Assembly: GCA_036387135.1 (NCBI GenBank)
Contig: DASVUH010000019.1
Location: 62,001 to 126,000, forward strand
DNA length: 64,000 bases
From: JALZCH01 sp036387135
Lineage (GTDB): Bacteria > Acidobacteriota > Blastocatellia > Pyrinomonadales > Pyrinomonadaceae
Reading direction: 5' to 3'
Shown in pieces: positions 48,058 through 57,437 of the stretch. The notes below the pieces were generated by a model. The model saw nothing but the letters and a program-made list of their open reading frames with translations, had not been told where the DNA came from and searched no databases. Made by a program: the position numbers and the translations under genes. The stretch's first letter is position 1, and each line of letters begins with the position of its first letter.

Positions 48058-49581
48058 ATGAACGAAGCGGAAAAACAAACACAAAAGCGAGCCGAGCCGT
48101 GCGTGATGGTGATTTTCGGCGCGACCGGCGATTTGACCAAGCGCAAGCTGTTTCCGGCGCTTTACAATCTGGCGAAGCAGGGATTTTTGCCAGAAAATTT
48201 TGCGGTTGTCGGCGTCGGTCGGCAGGAAATGACGAGCGAAGAGTTTCGCAGCAAAATCAACGGCGATTTGCACGAATTTGTCGGCAAAGACAGCGATAAA
48301 AAGCTGCTCGATTGGTTTTGCGACCGCACATTTTATACGGGCGGCGATTTCGACGATGACAAAAAGCTTTTCAAAGATTTGAAAGCGATGCTCGCCGAAG
48401 TCTGTCAAACTCTCCAAATTCCAGAAAACTTTTTTTATTATCTCGCCACGCCGCCGCAGCTTTTCGCCAACGTTACCCAAAAAATTTCAAAAAACGGCTT
48501 GGGCAAAGAAGAAAACGGTAATTGGCGACGGTTTGTTTTTGAAAAACCGTTCGGACGCGATCTCGAATCAGCCGTAAACTTAAACCGCGAGCTATTAAAA
48601 ATCTTAAAAGAGCGGCAGATTTACCGCATTGACCATTATCTCGGCAAAGAAACGGTGCAAAACATCCTGGTTTTCCGTTTCGGCAACAGCATTTTCGAGC
48701 CGATCTGGAATCGCAATTTTGTTGATTCGGTGCAAATCACGGTCGCCGAAAAATTGGGCGTCGAATCGCGCGGCGGTTATTACGACACCGCCGGGGCTTT
48801 GCGCGATATGATTCCGAATCATATTTTCCAGCTTGTCACCTTGACCGCGATGGAGCCGCCCGTTTCGTTTGAAGCCGACGAAGTGCGCGACGAGCAGACA
48901 AAAGTTTTGCACGCGATTCAGCCGTTCACGCCCGAAGACGTTTTGAGCAAAACCGTGCGCGGGCAATACGGCGCGGGAAAGATTGACGACAAAGCTGTTT
49001 CCGCTTATCGCAGCGAAGCGCAGGTTCCGCCCGATTCAAATACCGAAACTTTCGCGGCGATGAAACTGACGATTGACAATTGGCGCTGGGCGGACGTGCC
49101 GTTTTACGTTCGCACCGGAAAACGGCTTCCGGCGCGACATTCGGAAATCGTCATTCAATTCAAACGCGCGCCGTTCGTCCTCTTTCGCAACACGCCGATT
49201 GAACGGCTGACGACAAATAGAATCGTTGTCCATATTCAGCCGGACGAAGGAATTACTCTGCATTTCGGCGCTAAAATTCCGGGTCCGATTGTCAATATGG
49301 GCGCGGTTGATATGGATTTTAATTATTTAGACCATTTCGGCGAACACATTTCGACCGGCTACGAGCGGCTTTTGTACGATTGTATGATCGGCGACGCGAC
49401 GCTTTTTCAGCGCGCCGATATGGTCGAAGCAAGCTGGGGAATCGTCTCGCCGGTTCTCGACGTTTGGCACGCGATTCCGGCGCGCTCGTTTCCAAATTAC
49501 GAAGCCGGAGCCTGGGGACCGCGCGAAGCCGACGAATTACTCGAACGAGACGGGCGAAGATGGAAAAACACTGTAGATTAA
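48058..49581 (+). CDS. zwf: Glucose-6-phosphate 1-dehydrogenase
   Basis: The 507-residue enzyme oxidises glucose 6-phosphate to 6-phosphogluconolactone, producing NADPH. It has the Rossmann start VIFGATGDLTKRKLFPALY, the active-site motif RIDHYLGKETVQN, and FEKPFGRDL. The C-terminal half carries YYDTAGALRDMIPNHIFQL and KRAPFVLF. Length and motifs are typical. The lactonase gene pgl lies 4 kb further on the same strand. Confidence 0.96.
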   Translation: MNEAEKQTQKRAEPCVMVIFGATGDLTKRKLFPALYNLAKQGFLPENFAVVGVGRQEMTSEEFRSKINGDLHEFVGKDSDKKLLDWFCDRTFYTGGDFDDDKKLFKDLKAMLAEVCQTLQIPENFFYYLATPPQLFANVTQKISKNGLGKEENGNWRRFVFEKPFGRDLESAVNLNRELLKILKERQIYRIDHYLGKETVQNILVFRFGNSIFEPIWNRNFVDSVQITVAEKLGVESRGGYYDTAGALRDMIPNHIFQLVTLTAMEPPVSFEADEVRDEQTKVLHAIQPFTPEDVLSKTVRGQYGAGKIDDKAVSAYRSEAQVPPDSNTETFAAMKLTIDNWRWADVPFYVRTGKRLPARHSEIVIQFKRAPFVLFRNTPIERLTTNRIVVHIQPDEGITLHFGAKIPGPIVNMGAVDMDFNYLDHFGEHISTGYERLLYDCMIGDATLFQRADMVEASWGIVSPVLDVWHAIPARSFPNYEAGAWGPREADELLERDGRRWKNTVD

Positions 49582-49933
49582 AATAATTACAAGATTTCAC
49601 TTGGCTCGCCGTTTCAAGATTTTCAATAGAATCGGTAGATTAACTTGAGGAAACGGCAATCACACAAGCTAAGGTCTAACCGGCTTTGCACAAATATTCG
49701 CTGGAATGAATAAAATCAACAGTTTATGCAGTCAATTTGAATATTTGTGCAAAGCCAACCCACTAGCAAAAGCTAAACACATCTGTGCTAGATTTTCAGT
49801 AATCTTCCGCTAAGTTTATGATATAAAGGCGGAAGCGGAAAGGGCTGATTTCTTATTCACGTTACTCGCTCGCCCGAATCTGCGGATTTGCGGTTTCGCG
49901 GGGATAAATTCAATTGTTCATCAGCAAATATAT
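49582..49933. other. Intergenic region with MITE-like element and REP remnant
   Basis: About 350 bases between zwf and the beta-lactamase-fold gene. It holds the inverted repeat described next. After it comes CCACTAGCAAAAGCTA (49759-49774), which resembles the ends of the RAYT element (CCACTAGCTAAAGCTAGC) and is probably a decayed REP unit. The promoter of the downstream gene is not obvious. Confidence 0.6.
49682..49756. repeat. 75-bp MITE-like inverted repeat
   Basis: Perfect 18-bp terminal inverted repeats GGCTTTGCACAAATATTC (49682-49699) and its complement (49739-49756) enclose 39 nt. AACC is present directly on both sides (49678-49681 and 49757-49760), as for a 4-bp target duplication. 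It encodes no protein. Confidence 0.7.
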
Positions 49934-51412
49934 ATGATGAGACTTCAAACTAAGTTGTGTTTACATAGTATGCTTTCCGCTTGCAAAACACTTATTTTAC
50001 TTACCGTTTTTTTAGCAGCCGGTATATGTTGTTTTGCTCAGGAGATAAATTTTGATGAAGCGGAACTCACGACATTTATTGAATCTCAAAGGAAAGTTTC
50101 ACAAGTTCCCGGTTTGGTCGTCGGGATTGTTCGGCGCGATAAGATTGTGTATCTGAAAGGTTTCGGGACGGCTTCGGCAGATAAACCGGTCACTCCGCAG
50201 ACTCCTTTTCTCATCGGCTCGTTGAGCAAATCTTTTACAGCCCTTGCCGTTATGCAACTGGTTGAAGCGGGAAAATTGAACTTAGACACTCCTGTTTATC
50301 AATATCTATCGTGGTTTCGGCTAAAAGACATTGAGGCATCCCGAATGATTACCGTTCGGCATTTGCTCAATCAAACGAGCGGTTTTCCGACCTCCGCCGG
50401 ATTTTTTACGCCCGACGCTGATTTATTGGCGAGAACCGAGTTGACGCACCAGGTTGGGAAAGTTTATGAGTATTGCAATCTCAACTACAAGATTCTCGGT
50501 ATGCTCATTGAAGCCGTCGCTGGGCGGAGCTACGACTCGTACGTGCAAGAACACATACTCGATCCTTTGCAGATGCGCTCTACCTTTCTAACCTACAATG
50601 ATGTGATGGCGCATGGTTTGGCTGAGGGTCATCAGTATATATTTGGATTGCCTGTTTCGGTTTCCACTACGCGTTATGATAGCAGCAAAGTAGCTGCAGG
50701 TTATATTGCATCCAGCGGCGAGGATATGTGTCATTACCTCATCGCGCATTTGCGGGAGGGCGTTTATGACGGTCGTTCGATTATCACGCCGGAGAATCTG
50801 ACGCTTATGCACCGCCCGCCGGGAAATATCGTCTCCCGATACGGGATGGGATGGATTGAGGGAGATTGGAACGGATTGAAATCAATCCGACACACGGGGT
50901 TAAACGAAGCCTTTAGCTCCAATATGAACATCCTGCCGGAAAGCGGATACGGCATCGTTATCCTTACCAATGTAAATAGTTTCACGCAGCACTACAACCT
51001 GACGGATGGAATCGTCAGGCGGCTTCACAATCAGCAGACGAGATTTTATCTTCCTTATGAACTGTTTCAACGACTTCTCCTGCTCGTTATTCTTTTATTC
51101 GGTTCGGGTTTGTCTATTCGCCGGATGTGGAAGTGGCACAAGCTCGGATACCCCTTCTTTATTACGATAAGAACAAAGGTTATAGCGAATTTAATTATTG
51201 GTATAGCTGTAAGCTGTGCCTTGCTCATAGCGATTCCGCTGCTGGCTGATGCCCCGCTTAATGCCCTTTTAAGTTATCAGCCTGACATCGGATACGGAAT
51301 AATATCCGCCGCAATCTTTTTTACTCTAGCCGGAATAATCGGAGCGTTTGTAGGGGCAAAACCATCGCTTTCGGCGGCACGGGTTTCTCCTGCTATAAAA
51401 GCGATAAATTAA
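49934..51412 (+). CDS. Serine hydrolase of the class C beta-lactamase fold with C-terminal membrane domain
   Basis: The 492-residue protein has a signal sequence (TLILLTVFLAAGICCFAQ), a beta-lactamase/esterase domain (residues 40-365) with Ser96-x-x-Lys99 (SLSK), the YxN motif (YCN) and the third motif region near HTGLNEAFSS. Three to four membrane helices follow (LLLLVILLFGSGL, LIIGIAVSCALLIAIPLL, IISAAIFFTLAGIIGAFVG). This layout is shared by D-alanyl-D-alanine carboxypeptidase-like and esterase-like serine hydrolases. The substrate is not predictable. It converges with the next gene and overlaps its stop by 4 nt. Confidence 0.88.
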   Translation: MMRLQTKLCLHSMLSACKTLILLTVFLAAGICCFAQEINFDEAELTTFIESQRKVSQVPGLVVGIVRRDKIVYLKGFGTASADKPVTPQTPFLIGSLSKSFTALAVMQLVEAGKLNLDTPVYQYLSWFRLKDIEASRMITVRHLLNQTSGFPTSAGFFTPDADLLARTELTHQVGKVYEYCNLNYKILGMLIEAVAGRSYDSYVQEHILDPLQMRSTFLTYNDVMAHGLAEGHQYIFGLPVSVSTTRYDSSKVAAGYIASSGEDMCHYLIAHLREGVYDGRSIITPENLTLMHRPPGNIVSRYGMGWIEGDWNGLKSIRHTGLNEAFSSNMNILPESGYGIVILTNVNSFTQHYNLTDGIVRRLHNQQTRFYLPYELFQRLLLLVILLFGSGLSIRRMWKWHKLGYPFFITIRTKVIANLIIGIAVSCALLIAIPLLADAPLNALLSYQPDIGYGIISAAIFFTLAGIIGAFVGAKPSLSAARVSPAIKAIN

Positions 51413-53262
51413 AAGTAGAACATCATTTCGCTCGTTTCGTTGTTCTCGTCTTTTTTCTCTTCCTGCAAAAATCCTTGCGCGGAGAAGAGCTTGACGATGG
51501 TTCGGGCGTCATTGCGGGCGAATCTATCGGCGAGCAGGCTCATTCGATTTAAATCGGCTTTGGCGAGCGATTGGATTTGGTTGATGTAGCGAAACAGCAG
51601 CAAGCCGTCCCACGAATAACCGCTCACTTTCAACAGCAATTCGCCTTTTTTAAACGTTCGATTGCGTTTGTTGTATTTGCTCAAAATCGCCGTCGCCTGA
51701 ACATAATCGTTGATCTGGTCAACAATCGGCTCAAAAATGCGAAACGCTTCGACCGGGTTGACGACGGCATAGCCTTTGACGATTTCCATCAAACTATTTA
51801 GCTCGTCTTCGTCTTCAGGATATTCGTTCGCCAGCCTTTTGGCGTCTTTCATCAGATTCGCGGCGGTTTCGCGGTCTTTTTCTCCTCCTTTTTTGTGAAA
51901 ATCGGTTGCCAGCGCGACCAGTTTTTGAATCTGCGTTTTCTTTTTGTTCAAGCTGCCGATCAATTTTTTGGCTTCGTCCAAATTACCGTCTTTCGCTGTC
52001 CGACTGATTTTCGCCGATTGATATTGCTCGGCGGCTTTCTCGCGCGCTTTTTCGTCGGGAATTTGTTCGATTAATTTTTTCGCGCGTTCTTCGTCTTCAA
52101 CCTGCCCGATTTTGTTGGTTAGAGAATTATAAGCAAAAACTTTATCGGCTTCATTGAGCTTGGGCAGATCGGCGAGAATTTCTTCGGGCGTCGAGTTCGG
52201 ATTCCAGAGTTTTTGCCGGTCTTGCATCCGCTTGATTTCGGGCGGCAGATTTTTCATCGCTTCCGTCTGTCTTTGTTTTAGCAATGGCGCTTTTTCCGGC
52301 ACGAGTTTTTCCAGGCTCGACATCGTTTGCGTCATCGCCATTGTTATTTCGAGCGAATTAGACGGCTGCAAAAACGTCGCGGCAAGCTTGTTGGCGATGT
52401 CTCTGGCTTGCGTTTCGGAAAACTTGAATTGCTTTTGATTGGCTTTTGTCTGCGTGTTCGGATTTGTAGCGTATTGCAAAAAACGAATTGCCGCGCCCAA
52501 ATCCTCGCTTTTTTTCGCCAGATCAATTTCCGTAATTTTTCTGACTACTTCGTCGGCTAAACCGGCGGCTTTTTTCTCATCTTTTTGATGGAGATTTTGC
52601 AGCAGAGTCAGCACGTTCCAGGAAATGCCTTTTGCCAGACTGTCTTTGATGAGCTTGATGGCTTTGTCCGGGTTTTGTTCGGCGGCAAGCACGGCAAATC
52701 GCTGTTCGAGCGCGATTTCCTGCTGGACGCGAATCCGGCTCGGATTAAAATCCATCATTCCGCCTTCCTGTTTGGAGTTCGGCTGCGCGGCTTTCGCCAA
52801 TTCTTCGGCGAGCTTTGCCGAGCGGGTTTGCACGAGTAATTCGAGAGCCAAATCCGCGTCGTGTTTGGCAATCAGCGGCAAAACTTCATTGCGAATGTCG
52901 CTGAAATCATAAAGCTGCATAAACGGATCGTCCGAATCTTTCTTTTCTTTTTCGGCTTCGAGATTGCCGGCAATCACGTCGTTCGCCGAGTTCCGAAAAA
53001 GCTCTCTGGCTCGTTTTTCGTCAAACTTCCAATACAAATCGCCCGCTATTGCATAAACAATTGCCCGGTTCGTCGCCAATTTGAGCGTCCCGGCATCGCC
53101 GACAGCTTGATCGAGCATTTTCAAAACCTGCTTTTCAAGCTCTTTTTGAGCTTTCTCTTTTTCGGTTTTTGATTCGGTCGGCGATGCGGTTTCCTGCGCC
53201 GGAAGCGCCGCGCAAAACAGCAAAAACAAAACGACGAGCAAAATCGAGCGGGGCATTTTCAT
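51409..53262 (-). CDS. Secreted all-helical protein of unknown function
   Basis: The 617-residue protein has a clear signal peptide (SILLVVLFLLFCAALPAQ) and then a long, Lys/Glu/Ala-rich helical chain of TPR- or HEAT-like helix pairs (AGDLYWKFDEKRARELFRNS; IVKGYAVVNPVEAFRIFEPI). No family is recognised. Similar long helical exported proteins are frequent in Acidobacteria. It stands alone, converging on the serine hydrolase gene. Confidence 0.7.
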   Translation of the reverse strand: MKMPRSILLVVLFLLFCAALPAQETASPTESKTEKEKAQKELEKQVLKMLDQAVGDAGTLKLATNRAIVYAIAGDLYWKFDEKRARELFRNSANDVIAGNLEAEKEKKDSDDPFMQLYDFSDIRNEVLPLIAKHDADLALELLVQTRSAKLAEELAKAAQPNSKQEGGMMDFNPSRIRVQQEIALEQRFAVLAAEQNPDKAIKLIKDSLAKGISWNVLTLLQNLHQKDEKKAAGLADEVVRKITEIDLAKKSEDLGAAIRFLQYATNPNTQTKANQKQFKFSETQARDIANKLAATFLQPSNSLEITMAMTQTMSSLEKLVPEKAPLLKQRQTEAMKNLPPEIKRMQDRQKLWNPNSTPEEILADLPKLNEADKVFAYNSLTNKIGQVEDEERAKKLIEQIPDEKAREKAAEQYQSAKISRTAKDGNLDEAKKLIGSLNKKKTQIQKLVALATDFHKKGGEKDRETAANLMKDAKRLANEYPEDEDELNSLMEIVKGYAVVNPVEAFRIFEPIVDQINDYVQATAILSKYNKRNRTFKKGELLLKVSGYSWDGLLLFRYINQIQSLAKADLNRMSLLADRFARNDARTIVKLFSAQGFLQEEKKDENNETSEMMFYF

Positions 53263-53388
53263 AAATTTTCTCCTGAGGGCGGATAGCTAGTTTAGGCGCA
53301 GGATGTTAGCATAGCTCGTTTCGTAAAGTAAATTAATTTCGAGCCGTTTTTGAATAATTAAATGCTTTGCTGACAAAGAGTTCGGAAA

Positions 53389-54126
53389 ATGCCGCATAAT
53401 ATTATTATTTCAGAGAATTTGCAGGCTTTGAGCCGCGCGGCGGCTGAAATATTTGTCCGAATCGGCGGTGAAACAATCGAGCGGAACAATCGTTTTACAG
53501 TCGCTCTGTCCGGTGGTTCGACGCCGAAATTGTTGTTTCAAATTTTATCGAGCGACGAATTTCGTTTGCGGATTGATTGGACAAAAACGTTTTTCTTTTT
53601 TGGCGACGAACGGCACGTCGAACCAAATTCTGCGGAAAGCAATTACCGAATGGCTAACGAAAATTTGTTTAAGCCTCTGGAAATTCCGGCGGAAAATGTT
53701 TATCGGTGGCGCGCTGAATGGCAAAACGCCGAAGAAATCGCATTGGATTACGAAAAAACTTTAACCGATTTTTTCAAAACCGAATTGCCGCGTTTCGATT
53801 TGATTTTGCTCGGAATGGGAGCAGACGGACACACGGCTTCGCTGTTTCCCGAAACTTCGGCTTTGATTGAAACGCAAAAGCTCGCGGTCGCAAATTTGGT
53901 TAAAAAACTCGCTTCATTTCGATTGACGTTAACGTTTCCTCTTATCAACAACGCCGCAAACATCATTTTTCTAGTCGGCGGCGCGGAAAAAGCCCAAATG
54001 CTAAAAACGGTTTTGGGAGGCGTATTTGAGCCGCAGAAATTTCCGGCGCAAAATGTAAACCCGCGCGCTGGAAATTTGTTCTGGTTGATAGAAAAAGACG
54101 CCGCCCGGCTGCTCTCGGCGGATTAA
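53389..54126 (+). CDS. pgl: 6-phosphogluconolactonase
   Basis: The 245-residue protein has the NagB/DevB fold: FTVALSGGSTPKLLFQIL, FFFGDERHVEPNSAESNYRM and LILLGMGADGHTASLFPET. It hydrolyses the lactone made by Zwf in the oxidative pentose phosphate pathway. The TTTACCA heptamer array follows its stop directly. The short leader has no strong ribosome site. Confidence 0.95.
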   Translation: MPHNIIISENLQALSRAAAEIFVRIGGETIERNNRFTVALSGGSTPKLLFQILSSDEFRLRIDWTKTFFFFGDERHVEPNSAESNYRMANENLFKPLEIPAENVYRWRAEWQNAEEIALDYEKTLTDFFKTELPRFDLILLGMGADGHTASLFPETSALIETQKLAVANLVKKLASFRLTLTFPLINNAANIIFLVGGAEKAQMLKTVLGGVFEPQKFPAQNVNPRAGNLFWLIEKDAARLLSAD

Positions 54127-54129
54127 AGA

Positions 54130-54157
54130 TTTACCATTTACCATTTACCATTTACAA
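54130..54157. repeat. Heptamer tandem array (TTTACCA)
   Basis: TTTACCA three times and TTTACAA once, starting 4 nt after the pgl stop and ending 11 nt before the next start codon. Unlike the other intergenic arrays it has no inverted partner. Confidence 0.88.
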
Positions 54158-54168
54158 TTCGTTAAAGT

Positions 54169-55512
54169 ATGGAGATTGAGATAGCCGTTGCGGTTTTGCT
54201 GCTGTTTTTGCTGGCATTTTTGGCGACGGTTGATATGGCTTTCGCGCAACTCAGCGATTTGAGCTTGCGGCGTTTGACGAGCGAATCCGAAGAAAACGAG
54301 CGCGTCAACACCGAGTTTCTGCGCGAAATTCTGGAAAATCGCCCGCGTTTTCGTTTCGCACTGTCGGCGGCGATTCAGGTTTTGCTGATCATTTTCACGG
54401 TTTTAACAACACTTATTGCGTTTCGCTTTTATCCCGCCGAAACTGAGCGCGCACAAGTGTTTTTCGCAGGGCTGGTCGTTTCGTTGATTCTGTCGGTTCT
54501 TTTCCGGCAAGTCGTCCCGCGTTTTATTACCGAAAAAAATCCCGAAAGATTCGCGCTTGCTTTGCTGCCCGTAGTGCGTCCGTTTTACCGCATTTTCGGT
54601 CCAATGGCAGACCCTTTGGGGAATTTAAGACGCGAGAAATCACCAATCGAAATCACCGTCGCTCCGCAAACGCCGGAAGAAGAAGCTGAAAATGACGAAA
54701 ATGAAAACGATTCTCTGCAAACGCTGATCGAAGCCGGAGAAGCCGAAGGAATAATCGAAGAACGAGAACGCGAACTGATCGAAACCATCGTTGATTTCGG
54801 CGATACGACCGCCGACGAAGTGATGACGCCGCGCACGGAAATCGAAGCTCTCCCGCTCGATGCAACGGTCAGAGAAGCGCGCGACGCGATAATCGAATCG
54901 AAATATTCGCGTCTGCCGGTTTACCGCGAGCAGATTGATAACATCGAGGGAATGATTTACGTCCGCGATTTGCTGCAATTCTGGGCGGAAGACAAAGAAG
55001 AAATCACGATTGAAAACTCGCCGAACCTGATTCGAGAGGTGAGATTCGTCCCGGAAACAAAGCCAGTCGCCGAGCTTTTAAAAGAAATGCAGATGGTGCG
55101 AGTGCAAATGGCGATTATCGTTGACGAATACGGAGGCGTCGCCGGACTCGTGACAATCGAAGACATTCTCGAAGAACTCGTCGGCGAAATCGAAGACGAA
55201 GACACCGATCAGGGAGAAATTATCGAAATCATCGAAGGCGAGGACAAGTCATATTTCGACTGCTTTGGCTCGGTTGAGATTGATAAAATCGAACGCCTCT
55301 TCGACATCGAGTTTGCCGAAGACGACGATTTCAACACAATCGCGGGTTTCGTTATTTCCGAAATCGGATACGTCCCGAAAGAAGGCGAAAAATTCCAATT
55401 TCGCGGACTTGATGTCGAAATTCTGCGAGCAGACGAAAAACGAATCAATCTTCTACGACTGCGTCTCGCCGCCGAAGACAGAGATTCAAACGCCGCCGAA
55501 TCGGAACAATAG
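54169..55512 (+). CDS. CNNM/CorC-type membrane protein with CBS domains
   Basis: The 447-residue protein has an N-terminal CNNM (DUF21) membrane module with three to four helices (residues 1-145; VAVLLLFLLAFLATVDMAFA), a CBS pair (about 215-335; VMTPRTEIEALP and ARDAIIESKYSRLPVYREQI) with the IVDEYGGVAGLVTIEDILEE motif, and a CorC_HlyC C-terminal domain (335-430). Relatives are linked to Mg2+/Co2+ efflux. Its start follows a heptamer array without a visible Shine-Dalgarno. Confidence 0.9.
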   Translation: MEIEIAVAVLLLFLLAFLATVDMAFAQLSDLSLRRLTSESEENERVNTEFLREILENRPRFRFALSAAIQVLLIIFTVLTTLIAFRFYPAETERAQVFFAGLVVSLILSVLFRQVVPRFITEKNPERFALALLPVVRPFYRIFGPMADPLGNLRREKSPIEITVAPQTPEEEAENDENENDSLQTLIEAGEAEGIIEERERELIETIVDFGDTTADEVMTPRTEIEALPLDATVREARDAIIESKYSRLPVYREQIDNIEGMIYVRDLLQFWAEDKEEITIENSPNLIREVRFVPETKPVAELLKEMQMVRVQMAIIVDEYGGVAGLVTIEDILEELVGEIEDEDTDQGEIIEIIEGEDKSYFDCFGSVEIDKIERLFDIEFAEDDDFNTIAGFVISEIGYVPKEGEKFQFRGLDVEILRADEKRINLLRLRLAAEDRDSNAAESEQ

Positions 55513-55534
55513 AGCAGCTTTCAATTAGTCAAAA

Positions 55535-55633
55535 GACAAAAAAGGGAAAATTAACAGGGATGAAGGGATGAAGGGGATTGATAAAAACCGGAATTATCCC
55601 TTTCATCCATTTCATCCCTGTTAATTCTTTGTC
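55535..55633. repeat. Octamer palindrome (GGGATGAA type)
   Basis: TTAACAGGGATGAAGGGATG is followed by a related unit (55551-55577) and mirrored at 55596-55624, with short GACAAA/TTTGTC outer arms at 55535 and 55628. It lies between two convergent genes and may terminate both. Confidence 0.8.
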
Positions 55634-55692
55634 TTTCACTTTAATGAAATCTGCTCTAAAAATTTAGGCGATAAAGCCGCGAAGCAGAGTAG

Positions 55693-55750
55693 AATGAGCA
55701 TTGTTATTTTTTAATTCTTCTGCAAAAATCAAAATGCTAAATGCTCAATC
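55693..55750. repeat. Diverged TGAGCAT heptamer hairpin
   Basis: On the minus strand GAGCATT, TAGCATT and TTGATTT units run in register. TGAGCATT (55695-55702) is mirrored by AATGCTCA (55740-55747). It lies near the stop of the SGNH hydrolase gene. Confidence 0.5.
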
Positions 55751-55783
55751 AAAAACTCTCTCCGCAAATTTACCTCGCCGCTT

Positions 55784-56878
55784 TTAAAAAATACCGTTGT
55801 AATAAATTCTTTTTGCTTCCGTTCGAGCGCATTGTCCGTCAATTAAAGGATCGCCGGTTTCGCGGCAGCAGGGATTGGCGGATGTACAGCTCAAACCGCT
55901 TTTCATGATTTGTCCGAGTTTGTTTTGTCCGGCGGCTGACGGATGAAAACAGTCGCAGCAGGAAAGCTGGTCGGAGCTGAAACGATACTGCCAGGGCGCG
56001 TCGCTGTAAACGAAACCGGTGGCAAAGGCTTTTGTTGCGCCGCCCACGACCGCGCCGCCGATGTTTACGACGCGCGACCTCCCGCCCTCCGGGATGGCGG
56101 CGTATTCCGCCGTTACGTTTTTCAAAATGTCGCGGTAGGCTTTCATCGTGATATAAGTGTCAACGATTCTGGTCGGCGAGCAATCGCGCGTGAGCGACGC
56201 GCAGATATTGGCGTTGCCCCATAAAACCCGGCAGGAAGCGGGAATCTGACAGCTCGCCTTGTTTTGAAAATTACAGAGCTGCGAAACGCGAACCGGAGCG
56301 GCGACGCCGATTTTCGTATAAGAAATCCCCATTAAAATATCTAAGCCTTTGCGCAGCTCGCGCTCGAAAGAAGCCGGTCTCGTCCGGCAATAATTGTTCG
56401 GATCGAGGTCTGCGCTCGGACACGCCGGATTTATTTTCGTCACGGCTCCGCCGCAGTTGTCGTTGTGACCGAGAAAAACCGCCGCAAGGCGCGGAATAGA
56501 CTGGAAGCTCAGATACGACCGAATATCGTTTGCCTGCGCCTCGAAATCGGACAGCATTCTCGCGCCCGATGCTGCGCTGTTGCGAAACTTGGCGAAAATC
56601 GTCTTATTGAGATCGCATTCCGCGCGCTCCAAAAAGCTAAAAACCCCTTCCGGTCCGGCGCTGCACAAATTAACCGCGCCGTTCGTTTTGCTCGTGATCC
56701 AATTATATTCTTCCTGATCGGCGTTAGCGCACGGCGCTGCGCTGCCGGCGTTGTAACCTTTGGAAATGCTGTCGCCGGCGACATCGATCGCCTGAATGTT
56801 CAACTGCGCCGTCGTCGTTTTTGAGAAAACGAGCAAAAGCGCGCACGCGCACACTAAAATTCGTAACCCGACTTTCAT
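55784..56878 (-). CDS. Secreted SGNH/GDSL-type hydrolase
   Basis: ATG 56878 has a strong GGGAGG eight bases upstream, so the open frame to 56995 is not used. The 364-residue protein has a signal peptide (RILVCACALLLVFS), block I with nucleophile Ser37 (VAGDSISKGYN), block III GHNDNCGG and block V with the Asp/His pair (CFHPSAAGQNKLG preceded by CCD). It contains many cysteines (at least 16), so several disulfides are likely in an exported enzyme. The substrate is unknown; esterase or lipase activity is expected for the family. Confidence 0.87.
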   Translation of the reverse strand: MKVGLRILVCACALLLVFSKTTTAQLNIQAIDVAGDSISKGYNAGSAAPCANADQEEYNWITSKTNGAVNLCSAGPEGVFSFLERAECDLNKTIFAKFRNSAASGARMLSDFEAQANDIRSYLSFQSIPRLAAVFLGHNDNCGGAVTKINPACPSADLDPNNYCRTRPASFERELRKGLDILMGISYTKIGVAAPVRVSQLCNFQNKASCQIPASCRVLWGNANICASLTRDCSPTRIVDTYITMKAYRDILKNVTAEYAAIPEGGRSRVVNIGGAVVGGATKAFATGFVYSDAPWQYRFSSDQLSCCDCFHPSAAGQNKLGQIMKSGLSCTSANPCCRETGDPLIDGQCARTEAKRIYYNGIF

Positions 56879-57061
56879 TTTCAATGCCTCCCGAAATAGA
56901 TTTGATTGCCGACTTCGTTCAACCGCAGATGTATTAAGCGGGTTGATTGTGCTGCTAAAATCGAAAAAATACAAGCAAAATTTTCCGCCCCCCAAAACAA
57001 AACGGCTGGCTTCAAATATGCGAATCGTTTATCGTAAAATTTACTTTAATTTTCTTGATTT

Positions 57062-57142
57062 ATGGCGAAACAAAAAAGCAGATTTTTGAGCGGCAAACTG
57101 ATTCAGCCAACGCTGGTTTCGACTCGCGCTGATGTCGTATGA
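57062..57142 (+). pseudogene. Duplicated 5' end of the deoxyhypusine synthase-like gene
   Basis: ATG 57062 starts a 26-codon frame (KQKSRFLSGKLIQPTL, then VSTRADVV and stop). A stretch of 46 nt (57068-57113) matches the true gene start at 57798-57843 with four mismatches. Similarity ends abruptly after the codons for QPT. It is a remnant of an earlier copy displaced by the small two-gene cassette. Confidence 0.75.
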
Positions 57143-57188
57143 GGAGCAGAACCGCTCCCAAATGTGGAAAGCGTTTGGTGTAATAAAT

Positions 57189-57437
57189 ATGGATACAAGT
57201 TTAGCTGAAAAAGGCAGAGAATTTTACAACCAAAACTTAAAGGCATTGCTCGAACCTGCCGAGAACGGCAAATTTGTTGCTATCGAACCCGAAAGCGGGC
57301 GTTATTTTGTCGGCAAAACAACGCGCGAAACAATGGACAAAGCGCACCGCGAAATGCCCGACAATAAATTTTATTTGCAAAGAATCGGTTACACTTTCGC
57401 GCACAGCTTTGGAGGCTTTCGGCGAGCGAATGGGTAA
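57189..57437 (+). CDS. Small DUF5678-like protein
   Basis: Taking ATG 57189, the 82-residue protein reads MDTSLAEKGREFYNQNLKA, then AIEPESGRYFVGKTTRETM and AHREMPDNKFYLQRIGY. This resembles DUF5678-type small proteins often found before aspartic-protease-like genes. An upstream in-frame ATG (57132) overlaps the gene remnant. Its stop overlaps the next start by 8 nt (ATGGGTAA). Confidence 0.72.
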   Translation: MDTSLAEKGREFYNQNLKALLEPAENGKFVAIEPESGRYFVGKTTRETMDKAHREMPDNKFYLQRIGYTFAHSFGGFRRANG

